Shown here: in pieces, positions 8,613-17,691 of the stretch | Position numbering within the stretch: the stretch's first letter is position 1 | Layout: every line of letters starts with the position of its first letter | Assembly (NCBI GenBank): GCA_012727435.1 | Contig: JAAYHB010000010.1 | Span: 57,016-121,015 of the forward strand | Direction of reading: 5' to 3' | DNA: 64,000 bases | Source: Clostridiales bacterium | GTDB lineage: Bacteria > Bacillota > Clostridia > Oscillospirales > CAG-272 | The notes under the pieces: model-generated | Told to the model about the DNA's origin: nothing | Database searches by the model: none | What the model saw: the letters and a program-made list of their open reading frames with translations, nothing else | Made by a program: the position numbers and the translations under genes

Positions 8613-10283
8613 TTACAGGTTTTTTCCTTCTTCTATCATCTCCCGGGCAGCTTCGCGCTGTTTTGTGGTGATGTTAATCCCGCCTAAAATCCGGGCAATC
8701 TCGGCAACCCTGCCCTCCTTGTCGAGCAACCTCACCGCGGTCTCGGTCCGCTGGTCAACCTCGGATTTTGATACCAAATAATGCCGGTCAGCGAGCGAGG
8801 CGATCTGCGCCGAGTGGGTAACGCAAAGCACCTGCGTGTCCTTTGATAACCCTTTAAGCCTTATTCCTACCTTGCGGGAGGTTTTTCCGGATATGCCGGA
8901 GTCTATCTCGTCGAAAATCATGGTATGTATACCGTCGTTTGAGGCAAGCACCGAAAGCAGCGCCAGCATCACCCTTGACAGCTCGCCGCCCGAGGCAATT
9001 TTTGAGAGCGGCATCGGCGGCTCGCCGGGGTTTGCCGATATTAAAAATTCAACATCATCGGCCCCGACCGGCCCGAGCTCAGCCGGCGTGACTTTGATTT
9101 CAAACCTCACGCCCGGCATGTCAAGAAATTTCAGCTCATCGCAGATTTCCTTTGCCGCCTTCGCAGCGTTTTTTATCCTAACTGCCGATATTTCCCCGGC
9201 AAGTTTCTTTGCCTCGGCTTCAAGCGCTCGTGCTTTTTCGGTCAGCTCGGCAATCCGTTCCTCTGCACTGTCAAGTTCGGCGAGCCTTGCCTCGGCATCA
9301 TCTTTAAATTTGAGTATTCCCGAGATGTCGGCGCCGTATTTTCGTTTAAGTCGGCTTATCAGATCAAGCCGGCCTTCGATTTTATCAAGCCGGACGGTCG
9401 GGTCGCCCTCGCCATAGTCCGACAGCCCGCGGACAGTCTCGGCAATGTCCTCAATTTCATATCTGAAATGTTCCAGTTTTGCGGCAAGCACTCCGGCCTC
9501 TGGTATTGCGTCGGTAAGCTGGCCGAGGGCGGCCGCCGAGCGGTCGAGCAGCAGTGCAACTGATCCCCGCTCACTCCCGTAAAGCGCCCGGTAGGCAAAG
9601 CCTGTCTGCTTTTTTATCCGCTCGGCGTTCCGCAGGCGAAGCCGCTCGGCCATGAGCTCTTCCTCCTCGCCGGGCTTAAGTTTAGCCGAGCTTATTTCAT
9701 TCGTCTGATAGACCAGCATATCCCGCAGCCTGATTTTCTCGGCCTCGTCAAGCCTCAGCTTCTCAAGATCGCGCTGAACCGTCCGAAGTTCGTTATATAC
9801 ACCTGCATATTCACCGAGCTTGTCGGCAAGTCCGGCATAAGTATCGAGCAGCCGGATATGACTTTCCTTCTGCATGAGCACCCGGTTGTCGTGCTGGCCG
9901 TGAATGCAGAGCTGCGTCCTGCAGACCTCGCGCAACATGCTCTGGGTCACCGTCCGCCCGTTTATCCGCGCGCTGCTCCTGCCGTCGGCGCTCACCGTGC
10001 GCGAGAGCAGCAGGGTATTCTCCTCACAGTCAATCCCGTACTCCGAGAGCAGTCCTGCACACTCACCGCCGATGCCCTCAAACAAGGCGGTGACAGTCGC
10101 CCGCTCCTCTCCGGTGCGTATCAGCTCGCGGGGCGCGCGGCTTCCGAGCAGGAGGTTTATACTGTCGATGATAATAGACTTCCCTGCTCCGGTCTCGCCG
10201 GTCAGCACCGAAAAGCCCTCAAAAAACTCGATTTCAGCCGACTTGATCAGGGCGATATTTTCGATTTGCAGCAATCTCAGCAT
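8613..10283 (-). CDS. recN: DNA repair protein RecN
   Basis: SMC-like ATPase acting at DNA double-strand breaks. The 556 residues carry Walker A TGETGAGKS near 28, a central coiled-coil with RecN-typical arms (about 150-380), the ABC signature SKIASGGELSRV near 430, and Walker B IFDEIDSGISG near 458. The gene starts five bases after the argR stop; the order argR-recN after nadK and tlyA is classic for Firmicutes. It complements the other repair genes in the window (LigD/Ku, RarA, the helicase). Identification is firm. Confidence 0.95.
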   Translation of the reverse strand: MLRLLQIENIALIKSAEIEFFEGFSVLTGETGAGKSIIIDSINLLLGSRAPRELIRTGEERATVTALFEGIGGECAGLLSEYGIDCEENTLLLSRTVSADGRSSARINGRTVTQSMLREVCRTQLCIHGQHDNRVLMQKESHIRLLDTYAGLADKLGEYAGVYNELRTVQRDLEKLRLDEAEKIRLRDMLVYQTNEISSAKLKPGEEEELMAERLRLRNAERIKKQTGFAYRALYGSERGSVALLLDRSAAALGQLTDAIPEAGVLAAKLEHFRYEIEDIAETVRGLSDYGEGDPTVRLDKIEGRLDLISRLKRKYGADISGILKFKDDAEARLAELDSAEERIAELTEKARALEAEAKKLAGEISAVRIKNAAKAAKEICDELKFLDMPGVRFEIKVTPAELGPVGADDVEFLISANPGEPPMPLSKIASGGELSRVMLALLSVLASNDGIHTMIFDEIDSGISGKTSRKVGIRLKGLSKDTQVLCVTHSAQIASLADRHYLVSKSEVDQRTETAVRLLDKEGRVAEIARILGGINITTKQREAAREMIEEGKNL

Positions 10284-10287
10284 ATCT

Positions 10288-10746
10288 TTACAGTGCGCGC
10301 AGCTTCTGCTCGCGGTAGCCGTGGCAGAAATTTCTGGCCGCCTCTTCGGTTCGCGTGACGATAATTATAGTGTCGTCTCCGCCGACGCAGCCGAGAATAT
10401 CGGGCGTCTTTTCGGCGTCAATTCCCGCGGCAACCGCCTGCGCCATGCCCGGGTATGTGGTCACGACAATGATATTGTTGGCATAATCGATGTTTGTGAT
10501 GGCCCCGAGCAGGGTTTCGTTGATTTTTGTGATGGCTCCCGCACCCGCGCCCGCCGGAATGACATATCTGTAAGTACCCTGACTGGTCAGTATCTTGGTA
10601 AGCTTCAGCTCGCGGATATCCCGCGAGACGGTGGCCTGTGTCACCGAGAAGCCGAGTTCCCGAAGCCGCTCGATAAGCTCATCCTGCGTTTGAATCGACT
10701 GCTCGGACACAAGCCTTAAAATTGCCTCATGTCTTGCCGATTTCAT
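10288..10746 (-). CDS. argR: Arginine repressor ArgR/AhrC
   Basis: Transcriptional regulator of arginine metabolism, acting as a hexamer with arginine as corepressor. I chose ATG 10746 with AAGGA four bases upstream; the in-frame TTG one codon earlier would sit almost on the ribosome site. The 152 residues show the winged helix (QTQDELIERL...VTQATVSRDIREL, residues 20-50) and the arginine-binding C-domain ending in GGDDTIIIVTRTEEAA with the GDDT signature. No arginine genes other than argS are in the window. A 41-bp gap follows nadK. Confidence 0.93.
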   Translation of the reverse strand: MKSARHEAILRLVSEQSIQTQDELIERLRELGFSVTQATVSRDIRELKLTKILTSQGTYRYVIPAGAGAGAITKINETLLGAITNIDYANNIIVVTTYPGMAQAVAAGIDAEKTPDILGCVGGDDTIIIVTRTEEAARNFCHGYREQKLRAL

Positions 10747-10787
10747 CAATTCCTTCCCTTTCGTACTATTTGTTTTTGTGAGTCCCG

Positions 10788-11672
10788 TTATTTTTCATTT
10801 GACATCTTCTGGCGCAGGACGTGATAAAATCCGCGCTCCTTTAAGGTAATAAGTCGTGTGATTTTGTCGGATTTAGTGACTCTGACCCGTTCGCCTCGGA
10901 GCAGCTCGTAATTTATCCGTCCGTCGATAGTCAGAAAGAGATTCCGCTCGCGGTCGGTGATATTCCGCACATCAAGCACGGCGCTGTCCGGGAAGATGAG
11001 CGGCCGTGCCGAGAGTGAATGGGGACAAATCGGGGTGACGCAGATGCATTTGAGCCGCGGGTCGGTTATCGGGCCACCGGCCGACATCGAATATGCCGTC
11101 GAGCCGGTCGGCGTGGCGACAATCAGCCCGTCGGCGCGGTAGGGCGACACCAGCGAACCGCCCTCCCACAGCTCAAGGTCAATGACCCGTGCGATGGACC
11201 CTTTTGAGACAACCGCATCGTTGAGCGCAAAGGAGGTAAGCTTTTTCTGCCCTTCGAGGTCGAGCACCGATACTTCGAGCATAGAGCGCTTGTCAATGCG
11301 GTAAATCCCCTCAAACAGTCGCTCAAGGAGTCGGATTTCGTCCATCTCAAGCTCGGCCATGTATCCCAGCCGCCCGAGATTGATACCGAGTATCGGCTTG
11401 TTGTTAACAGCCGCGTGCCTTGCCGTCTCAAGTATGGAGCCGTCTCCGCCGAGCACAATAAGAATATCTGCTTCGACATAAATATCATCGAGCGGAAGAT
11501 ACCGGAACTCACGCCGCATCTTCCGCATCCGGCCGAGTTTTTCTTTTGCCGTTGCGGGTATTAACACCGCACAGCCGTACTTGAGCAGCTTTTCGGCAAC
11601 CGCAACCGCGGCGGCGGCTTTCTCGCTTATGTTGTAATTTGTGAGTAAACCTGCACTTCTAATCTCGTTCAT
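10788..11672 (-). CDS. nadK: NAD kinase
   Basis: Phosphorylates NAD to NADP in the cytoplasm. The 294 residues contain the GGDGSIL motif near 75, the NLGRLGYMAE motif near 98, and TPTGSTAYSMSAGGPI near 187, all diagnostic of the ATP-NAD kinase family. The ATG overlaps the tlyA stop by four bases (ATGA), with GGAGGGG upstream. Position between tlyA and argR is conserved in Firmicutes. Confidence 0.94.
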   Translation of the reverse strand: MNEIRSAGLLTNYNISEKAAAAVAVAEKLLKYGCAVLIPATAKEKLGRMRKMRREFRYLPLDDIYVEADILIVLGGDGSILETARHAAVNNKPILGINLGRLGYMAELEMDEIRLLERLFEGIYRIDKRSMLEVSVLDLEGQKKLTSFALNDAVVSKGSIARVIDLELWEGGSLVSPYRADGLIVATPTGSTAYSMSAGGPITDPRLKCICVTPICPHSLSARPLIFPDSAVLDVRNITDRERNLFLTIDGRINYELLRGERVRVTKSDKITRLITLKERGFYHVLRQKMSNEK

Positions 11673-12523
11673 GTAAAGTCCCCTCCGCTTGTCGCGGTGT
11701 CGGCATTTTGGCCGTTGCTTATCAGATTTTTCAGTGTTATATCGTCGGGCGGCGCATAGTTCCCGCCAAGCATGAAAGCGGCAAGATATTCAATATTCCC
11801 TTCCCCTCCGGCAATCGGCGAGCGAATGACCCCGAGGCAACCGAACCCCGACAGCCCGGCACACTCGACAACCTTTTTTATTGCGGACAAGTGATATTTT
11901 TTATCCCTGACAATCCCTCTTCGGCCGACCGCCACCCACCCGGCCTCAAACTGCGGCTTTATCAGGCTGATAAAATAACCTTTGTCGCGCAGTATATTTT
12001 TGAGTCCCGGAATGATGTATGTCTGCGATATGAAGGAGACGTCCATTGTGACTATGTCGGCTTTGGTGCCGGATGGGATGGGGCCGGTGTCACCCTCACA
12101 GAGCCGGCGGGCATTGAATTTTTCAATGCAGAACACACGTGGGTCTGCCCGAAGTGACCCGGCAAGCTGGCCGCTGCCCGAGTCGAGCGCAATAACGCGC
12201 GCCGCCCCGTGCTGCAGCAGGCAGTCTGTAAAGCCTCCTGTAGACGCCCCGATATCGACCGCCATCATACCGGACACGTCAATGTTAAAATGCCGAAGCG
12301 CCGCCTCGAGTTTCAGCCCGCCGCGGCTGACATAACGCTCCACCTGCAATATGACAACGTCGTGAGCGAGCGCGGCGTCGACCTGCTCCGAGGGCTTTGC
12401 CACCCGCCTGCCGTCGATTGTCACAATCCCGGCTTCAATCAGCTCCCGGGCGCGCTGCCGGCTCCTTGTGTGTCCCGTGGCAAAAAGGTATGCATCGGCG
12501 CGCATATGTTTGCTTTCAGGCAT
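11669..12523 (-). CDS. tlyA: TlyA-family rRNA 2'-O-methyltransferase (S4 + FtsJ domains)
   Basis: The 284-residue protein has an N-terminal S4 RNA-binding domain (RADAYLFATGHTRSRQRARELI..., residues about 7-65) and a Rossmann methyltransferase domain from about 80, with the SAM motif MAVDIGASTGGFTDCLLQ near 90 and TMDVSFIS near 160. TlyA enzymes methylate 16S and 23S rRNA and the name hemolysin is historical. An alternative ATG six codons in (12505) is possible. It lies three bases after the prenyl synthase gene and overlaps nadK. Confidence 0.9.
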   Translation of the reverse strand: MPESKHMRADAYLFATGHTRSRQRARELIEAGIVTIDGRRVAKPSEQVDAALAHDVVILQVERYVSRGGLKLEAALRHFNIDVSGMMAVDIGASTGGFTDCLLQHGAARVIALDSGSGQLAGSLRADPRVFCIEKFNARRLCEGDTGPIPSGTKADIVTMDVSFISQTYIIPGLKNILRDKGYFISLIKPQFEAGWVAVGRRGIVRDKKYHLSAIKKVVECAGLSGFGCLGVIRSPIAGGEGNIEYLAAFMLGGNYAPPDDITLKNLISNGQNADTATSGGDFT

Positions 12524-12526
12524 CTC

Positions 12527-13459
12527 TCAGCTTTCCCGTTCAAGCAGGTAGTATGCCAGTGCGCAGAGAGTCTCGCTGCCGGGATAACCCGAAATTGAGG
12601 CTACCGCTGCCTCGGTCAGCCCTGCGGCAAATTGTTTTGCCTGCTCCGGTGTGTAATAGGTCATTATCGTGGTTTTTCCCCGCGCGGCGTCCTTCCGGCA
12701 GGCTTTGCCGAGCAGCTCGGAACTTCCCGTCACGTCGAGTAAATCGTCGATTATCTGAAAAACAAGGCCGATGTTTTCGGCATACGCGGCCGCCGCACGC
12801 CTTCTTGCGTCGTTTTTATCCAGCCCCGCAGCAATACAGCCGAGCTCTGCCGCGGCACCGATAAGCGCTCCGGTTTTAAGCCGGTACATGCGCAGCAGAG
12901 TCTCAAAATCAAGTGTAGACGTCTCACCTGATAGGTCGAGAACCTGCCCGCCTATCATGCCGAAGCTGCCGGCCGCCCGGGCAAGTTCTGCAACCGCCTC
13001 GGCCGCCCGGTCCGGAGGCCTGTTTTGCGCTGCAATTTCAAATGCACGGGTGAGCAGCGCGTCGCCGGCCAGAAGTGCTACTGCCTCGCCGAAGGCCACA
13101 TGGCAGGTCGGCTTTCCCCGCCGCAGGGCGTCGTTGTCCATACAGGGCAGGTCGTCGTGTATGAGTGAATAGGTGTGTACCAGCTCAATTGCGCAGGCAT
13201 ATGGCAGTGCCGCTTTCTCATCCCCGCCGAAAAGCCGGCAAAATTCAAGCACCAGCGCCGGGCGGATCCGTTTCCCGCCGGCAAATGTGCTGTAGCGCTC
13301 GGCATCGAGCAGCACTTTCAGATGTGCGTCGTCCTCTGACAGATACTTCTTCAGCGCCGGCTCGACAATTCCGGCATTAGCCTTGAGCATTGCCACAACC
13401 ACGGCATTATCTCTTTTGTTCATGAAGCTCCTGTCTGCCGGGCATACCGGCCAATTCAT
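12527..13459 (-). CDS. ispA: Short-chain (E)-polyprenyl diphosphate synthase, probably farnesyl or geranylgeranyl
   Basis: Condenses isopentenyl diphosphate units to give precursors of undecaprenyl carrier and quinones. The 310 residues hold the first aspartate-rich motif DDLPCMDND near 97 (DDxxxxD) and the second, DDLLD, near 236, with the GKACRKD lysine region after it. Product length cannot be read with confidence. The ATG at 13459 overlaps the xseB stop (ATGA); an internal ATG at 13423 is an alternative. The xseB-ispA neighbourhood is conserved in Firmicutes. Confidence 0.9.
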   Translation of the reverse strand: MNWPVCPADRSFMNKRDNAVVVAMLKANAGIVEPALKKYLSEDDAHLKVLLDAERYSTFAGGKRIRPALVLEFCRLFGGDEKAALPYACAIELVHTYSLIHDDLPCMDNDALRRGKPTCHVAFGEAVALLAGDALLTRAFEIAAQNRPPDRAAEAVAELARAAGSFGMIGGQVLDLSGETSTLDFETLLRMYRLKTGALIGAAAELGCIAAGLDKNDARRRAAAAYAENIGLVFQIIDDLLDVTGSSELLGKACRKDAARGKTTIMTYYTPEQAKQFAAGLTEAAVASISGYPGSETLCALAYYLLERES

Positions 13460-13698
13460 GTCTCAACTATGTCTGATTTAAAATCAAATGCCACAGTATC
13501 GCCCTCGGGCGTGCTCTGAAGTATCTTTACTTTGGCCTCGGCCGCCTCAAGCGCTTCGGAACATAATCTGATTAGCCCGATTCCCTCTTCGTAGAGTCCC
13601 AGCGACTCGTCGAGCGTCAGCTCGCCGCTCTCAAGCCTGGCGACAACCTCCTCAAGCCGCGCCAGTGCCTCCTCAAAGCTCTTTTTTTCCTCAGCCAT
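13456..13698 (-). CDS. xseB: Exodeoxyribonuclease VII small subunit
   Basis: An 80-residue protein, the usual length for XseB, with the family pattern FEEALARLEEVVARLESGEL and LDESLGLYEEGI. It forms the multi-subunit exonuclease VII with XseA and acts on single-stranded DNA. The ATG is embedded in the xseA stop region (eight-base overlap), and the stop overlaps the next gene. Confidence 0.93.
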   Translation of the reverse strand: MAEEKKSFEEALARLEEVVARLESGELTLDESLGLYEEGIGLIRLCSEALEAAEAKVKILQSTPEGDTVAFDFKSDIVET

Positions 13699-14926
13699 CT
13701 ACCACGCCCTCCGTTTTTTCTGTATTTTCCACCAGCGCCCCGGCCACTCCGTCAGAAAACCTTATTCTGACCCTGTCACCGGCGCAAATCTGCCCGATAT
13801 TTCTCACCGTCACGCCAGCTGAATCACTCACCACGGCATACCCGCGCGAGAGCACCGAGAGCGGGTTCAGCGCCTCAAGGTGAGCCGCCCTTGCCCCGAG
13901 CCTGTCGCGCAGGGCTACAAGGCGCCGGTGCATTTTCTCGTCAAGTGCTGCGGCAAGCGCATCAAGCTCAAGTTTTCTGTCTTCGGTCAGCAGCCGGGGA
14001 CGGCTTAAAATTCTTGAGGCGGCCAGTCGCTCTACCGTTTTCCGCCTCGTATCAATCATCCTTGCCAGTGCAATGCCGAGCCGCCGACCGAGCACAGAAA
14101 TCCGGGCCTTCAGTTCGGACCTGTCGGGAACCGCAAGCTCAGCCGCCGCTGAGGGGGTAGGCGCACGCAGGTCGGCGGCAAAATCACAGATCGTGAAATC
14201 GGTCTCATGCCCCACTGCCGATATCACCGGGATTTTGGAGGCGGCAACCGCGCGGGCGAGCGCTTCGTTGTTGAATGCCCATAAATCCTCAAGCGAGCCC
14301 CCGCCCCGTCCGATGATAATCAGCTCAACCTCAAATCGGGTGTTGAAAAAGTCAATTCCCGAAACGAGCTGCCCGGGGGCTGCCGTTCCCTGAACCTGCG
14401 AGGGGTATATATAAATCTCGGCCGCCGGCCACCGCCGCCCGAGTATGTTTATCATGTCGCGTATCGCCGCGCCCGTGGGGGAGGTAATTATCCCGATTTT
14501 CTTCGGAAACCTGGGAAGCGGGCGTTTTCTTGCCGGATCGAAAAGCCCTTCTTCGGCGAGCTTGCGCTTGAGCTGTTCAAACGCAAAGTACAGCGCGCAG
14601 ATGCCGTCGGGTTGCATATCGCTGACATAAAGCTGATATGCTCCTTTTTTAAGATATACCGAAACCCGGCTGCGGGCGATAACCTTCATCCCGTCCTGCG
14701 GCTGAAATTTGAGCCTTGCGGCGTCCGAGCGGAACATCACCGCGGCAATTTCACTCTCCTCGTCCTTGAGCGTAAAATACAGGTGTCCGGTGGTGTGGCG
14801 CTTGAAATTCGAGATTTCACCCCGCACATAAAGGTTCGAGAAAAAGTCGGTTTCGTCAAAAAGGGTCTTTATAATCCCGTTGAGCTGCGTGACCGTGAGC
14901 ATGCGCTTGCCGGCATTTTCATACAT
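13691..14926 (-). CDS. xseA: Exodeoxyribonuclease VII large subunit
   Basis: Catalytic subunit of exonuclease VII. The start is ATG 14926, with GGAGG nine bases upstream; an in-frame GTG at 14935 would overlap that site. The 411 residues contain the N-terminal OB-fold (VTQLNGIIKTLF...GEISNFKRHTTGHLYFTLKD, about 7-100) and the Exonuc_VII_L catalytic region with RGGGSLEDLWAFN near 210 and PVISAVGHETDFT near 235, then a long helical segment. It overlaps both xseB and the TsaD-like gene. Confidence 0.94.
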   Translation of the reverse strand: MYENAGKRMLTVTQLNGIIKTLFDETDFFSNLYVRGEISNFKRHTTGHLYFTLKDEESEIAAVMFRSDAARLKFQPQDGMKVIARSRVSVYLKKGAYQLYVSDMQPDGICALYFAFEQLKRKLAEEGLFDPARKRPLPRFPKKIGIITSPTGAAIRDMINILGRRWPAAEIYIYPSQVQGTAAPGQLVSGIDFFNTRFEVELIIIGRGGGSLEDLWAFNNEALARAVAASKIPVISAVGHETDFTICDFAADLRAPTPSAAAELAVPDRSELKARISVLGRRLGIALARMIDTRRKTVERLAASRILSRPRLLTEDRKLELDALAAALDEKMHRRLVALRDRLGARAAHLEALNPLSVLSRGYAVVSDSAGVTVRNIGQICAGDRVRIRFSDGVAGALVENTEKTEGVVDG

Positions 14927-15887
14927 GTGTGTCACCCTCCCCGTCGGCTACAGCCCTGCGGCAGAGCAGCGCAATTCCCGCGGCATTATCGGCCGAAAAC
15001 TCGGGTGTGGCGAAATATACGTTATCAAAGCGGGAGAGCGCCGATTTGATGATCGAGTTGCTCATCACTCCGCCGGCATACAGCACCGGCAGGCCGGGGT
15101 ATTCGGCCCGCAGGTTGCTTGTCAGCTCACACAACGTCACGCTGATAAAATTTATCACATATGCAGCCGTCAGATTTTTGTTCTGTGATGCAGAATATAG
15201 CCCGGCAGCAAGATTTTCAAGTCCCGAAAGGTTACATTCAAGCCCGTGTACCGAAACACGGGGAGCGGGTATTTTTTCTGTATTTGCCGCAGCCAATTCT
15301 TCGAGCGCCGGTCCGCAGGGGAAGCTCAGTTCCATCATAACGCCCGCCCGGTCTATGGCCTGACCGGCGTTGAGGTCTTTTGTGCCTCCAAGCAGCTTTA
15401 TGTCGTACCCCCCGGCGCGCGGCGTGACATGCAGTATCTCGGTAGTTCCGCCAGAGACGTGAAAGGCGCAGAAAGGGTCTTTGCGAAAGCGCTCGGGTTC
15501 GCCAGAGGAATAAGCCGCCGCCATTATATGTCCGTCCTGATGTGAAAAATACAGAACCGGGACCCCGGCCGCCGCCGCAAAGGCATGAGCCGCCGCACTC
15601 CCTGCAAGAAAGCAGGGCATGTACGAGCCCTCTACCGACCGCGGCCTTGCCGAGCAGCCGACGGCGGCGGGAGTATAGCCTGCTAGCGCCTCGCGCAGCC
15701 TGTCCGCGACAGGAGGAAGATTCTTTATATGCGAAAACAAAGCGTCGCTCTGGCGTAGGCCGGCCTCGCCGCCCCGCACGGGAAGCGGCTGCTTTATGCT
15801 GGCAATAACCCTGCCGTCCTCGTCGCAGAGCGCCGCCGAGGTGGTGTAATTGCTGGTGTCAAACCCGACGTAACATTTGCGGCTCAT
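14919..15887 (-). CDS. TsaD/Kae1-family paralogue (M22-type ASKHA protein)
   Basis: A 322-residue protein of the TsaD/Kae1 superfamily, N-terminus GFDTSNYTTSAALCD. It keeps the phosphate-binding loops of the ASKHA fold (HVSGGTTEIL near 165, YAGGVMSNSII near 268) and an HxxxH metal motif, HQDGH, near 135. True TsaD has HMxGH and a different N-terminus (GIETSCDETA), so I read this as the paralogue found next to nusB/xseA in clostridia and not as the tRNA t6A enzyme itself; its biochemical function is not established to my knowledge. It is coupled to nusB by ATGA and overlaps xseA by eight bases. Confidence 0.75.
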   Translation of the reverse strand: MSRKCYVGFDTSNYTTSAALCDEDGRVIASIKQPLPVRGGEAGLRQSDALFSHIKNLPPVADRLREALAGYTPAAVGCSARPRSVEGSYMPCFLAGSAAAHAFAAAAGVPVLYFSHQDGHIMAAAYSSGEPERFRKDPFCAFHVSGGTTEILHVTPRAGGYDIKLLGGTKDLNAGQAIDRAGVMMELSFPCGPALEELAAANTEKIPAPRVSVHGLECNLSGLENLAAGLYSASQNKNLTAAYVINFISVTLCELTSNLRAEYPGLPVLYAGGVMSNSIIKSALSRFDNVYFATPEFSADNAAGIALLCRRAVADGEGDTHV

Positions 15888-16306
15888 TCTTCGGCTGACC
15901 TCGCAGCAATAATTTCGTCCTTGACGGCGTTGAGCACGCCGTTGACAAAGGGGCGGGCTTTGGCGTCATCATACTTTTTTACGATTTCTATCGCCTCGTT
16001 GATTGAGACGCTGTACGGAATAATTTCACTCATATAGAGCATTTCCCAGATCGAGAGCCTTATGGCAGCGCGCGAGATGCCCGAGAGGCGGTGGGTCTTC
16101 CAGCCGTGAGAGTGCTTATTAATAAATGCATCTATTTCTTCAAGATGCTCTATAACACCGAAATATGCGGTACGGATATAATCGTCCTCGTCTATTTCCC
16201 TGACTTCGCAGGCGGTAGCAAAAATATCTTCGGTGCTTGCCCCGGGATGAAAGTCGGTTTCAAACAACATACCGAAAACCGCTTCTCTTGCTTCGCGTCT
16301 TGTCAT
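15884..16306 (-). CDS. nusB: Transcription antitermination protein NusB
   Basis: NusB binds boxA RNA with S10 and supports rRNA antitermination. The 140 residues are all-helical, starting TRREAREAVFGMLFE (family N-terminus), with SRAAIRLSIWEMLYM and NEAIEIVKKY...FVNGVLNAV in the conserved C-terminal half. Ribosome site GAGGTAAAAT. It is the first gene of the minus-strand run, with a clear promoter upstream. Confidence 0.95.
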   Translation of the reverse strand: MTRREAREAVFGMLFETDFHPGASTEDIFATACEVREIDEDDYIRTAYFGVIEHLEEIDAFINKHSHGWKTHRLSGISRAAIRLSIWEMLYMSEIIPYSVSINEAIEIVKKYDDAKARPFVNGVLNAVKDEIIAARSAEE

Positions 16307-16363
16307 ATTTTACCTCGGAACCCTTTCTGCCGCTGCCTTTTTTACAAATAGCTCATGGTATGT

Positions 16364-16392
16364 ATTATACCGTTATATGCCCCCGAAGTCAA
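16364..16392 (-). promoter_or_regulatory. SigmaA-type promoter of the nusB-recN operon
   Basis: Minus strand TTGACT (16387-16392), 17-bp spacer, TATAAT (16364-16369), 58 bp before nusB. The genes downstream overlap or nearly touch, consistent with one long transcript. Confidence 0.78.
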
Positions 16393-16489
16393 GCTGTTGA
16401 TGAATATTTTATCTGAATATGTGCATAAAATTCCCGGCAGCCATGCCCCGTAATTGAGCATTTTATTAAATCAAAAACTGATAGGTTTA

Positions 16490-16651
16490 AAATTCCCGGC
16501 GGGAGATAAACTAATACGGAAACAAAAAGCGAAAAACACCGGCTGTACCGCCGGAAAAACCTGATATCGGGCGGTATGGCCTTCGGAAAGGTGGAGCTAA
16601 GTCCGGCAATCTGGCTACAAGCGCTCTTTTGCCGGCTTGCGGGATAAACTC
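16490..16651 (+). promoter_or_regulatory. Structured leader before the M23 peptidase, identity unresolved
   Basis: The leader contains several nested inverted repeats: ACCGCC/GGCGGT (about 16547-16577), CCTT-CGGA-AAGG (16579-16590 region), and a GC-rich segment GCCGGCTTGCGGGATA at its end. The stretch from the CCTTCGGAAAGG hairpin through TAAGTCC to GCCGGCTTGCGGGATA loosely resembles the 3' half of c-di-GMP-I (GEMM) riboswitches, but the conserved 5' GGCAAACC is not present. No T-run terminator precedes the start codon, so translational control would be needed. Treat as a candidate cis-regulatory RNA only. Confidence 0.3.
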
Positions 16652-17647
16652 ATGAAGAAATTAGTCATATTTTCCTTGATATTTCTGCACCTTTTGATGA
16701 CCTGTCCGGCAGACTGCCCGGTCTGCGGCAGCAAGGACTATGTTTCGGCTGACGGCGGGTATATCAAGTGGATAGATTTTAAAGTTACTTACCGCGCCCT
16801 CTGCGACGCGCTGAAGGCGGATGTCGAAAGCTACGGCAGCACAAACCATGTCGGCTGGGTGGAGATTCTGGCATATCTGGCCTCGCGCAACGGCGGGAAT
16901 TTTTCGTCCTATAAAGCAAGCGACATAAAAAAGCTGCTCGACAAAATGTCCGACGGCAGCAGCGTGGCCTCGCATGTAACCAACGAGAAGTTGTATAAGT
17001 ATTACCTTGAAGCCTACGGCGCCATTCTCGGCGGTATGGTCGGCGAGTACACAGAGGTAAAGGTCGCGGATGACGGCAGCGAGACCCGCACGCAAAAGTA
17101 CGGCCTGAGGGCCTTCTCTCCGATAGCCGCCGGCTATTACTACGGTGAGAGCGACGACTTCGGCAACGCCCGCTCCTTCGGGTACAAGCGGCAGCATCTC
17201 GGGCATGACCTCATGGGCAGCGTCGGCACCCCTATTATCGCGGTCGAGAGCGGGTACGTCGAAGCGGCGGGCTGGAACAGATTTGGCGGCTGGCGGATAG
17301 GGATACGCTCGTTTGACGGGCGGCGCTATTATTACTATGCCCACCTGCGGAAAAACCACCCCTACAACGATATCTACGAGGGCAAAATAGTCAACGCCGG
17401 CGAGGTCATCGGCTATCTCGGAATGACCGGTTACAGCTCAAAGGAAAACACCAATAACATAAAGACCCCTCACCTGCATTGGGGGCTGCAGATAATATTC
17501 GACCCCTCGCAGAAGGAAGGCTGGAACCAGATCTGGATTGACCTTTACGCCCTGACCCGCTTTCTGACCGCCAACCTCGCTCCGGTTTACCGGGACAAGG
17601 AGCGTGGTGAGTTTTATTATTTTGAATACCCCGAAACCCCGGATTGA
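16652..17647 (+). CDS. Exported M23-family metallopeptidase
   Basis: The start is ATG 16652; the in-frame TTG at 16637 has no better ribosome site. A signal peptide (KKLVIFSLIFLHLLMTCPA) begins the 331 residues, followed by a CPVCGSKD cysteine pair. The central part (25-160) is unrecognised. The LytM-type zinc-peptidase domain runs from about 175: HLGHDLMG gives HxxxD, the AHLRKNHPYN region gives the third conserved part, and TPHLHWG gives HxH. All expected zinc ligands are present, so it should cut peptidoglycan cross-links. The large aromatic-rich insert in the domain resembles spore-former M23 proteins of unknown role. No operon partner is close. Confidence 0.8.
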   Translation: MKKLVIFSLIFLHLLMTCPADCPVCGSKDYVSADGGYIKWIDFKVTYRALCDALKADVESYGSTNHVGWVEILAYLASRNGGNFSSYKASDIKKLLDKMSDGSSVASHVTNEKLYKYYLEAYGAILGGMVGEYTEVKVADDGSETRTQKYGLRAFSPIAAGYYYGESDDFGNARSFGYKRQHLGHDLMGSVGTPIIAVESGYVEAAGWNRFGGWRIGIRSFDGRRYYYYAHLRKNHPYNDIYEGKIVNAGEVIGYLGMTGYSSKENTNNIKTPHLHWGLQIIFDPSQKEGWNQIWIDLYALTRFLTANLAPVYRDKERGEFYYFEYPETPD

Positions 17648-17691
17648 ACCGGCAGGATTTTTCCGATTTTGGCCAAAGAAGAAAAATGTTA

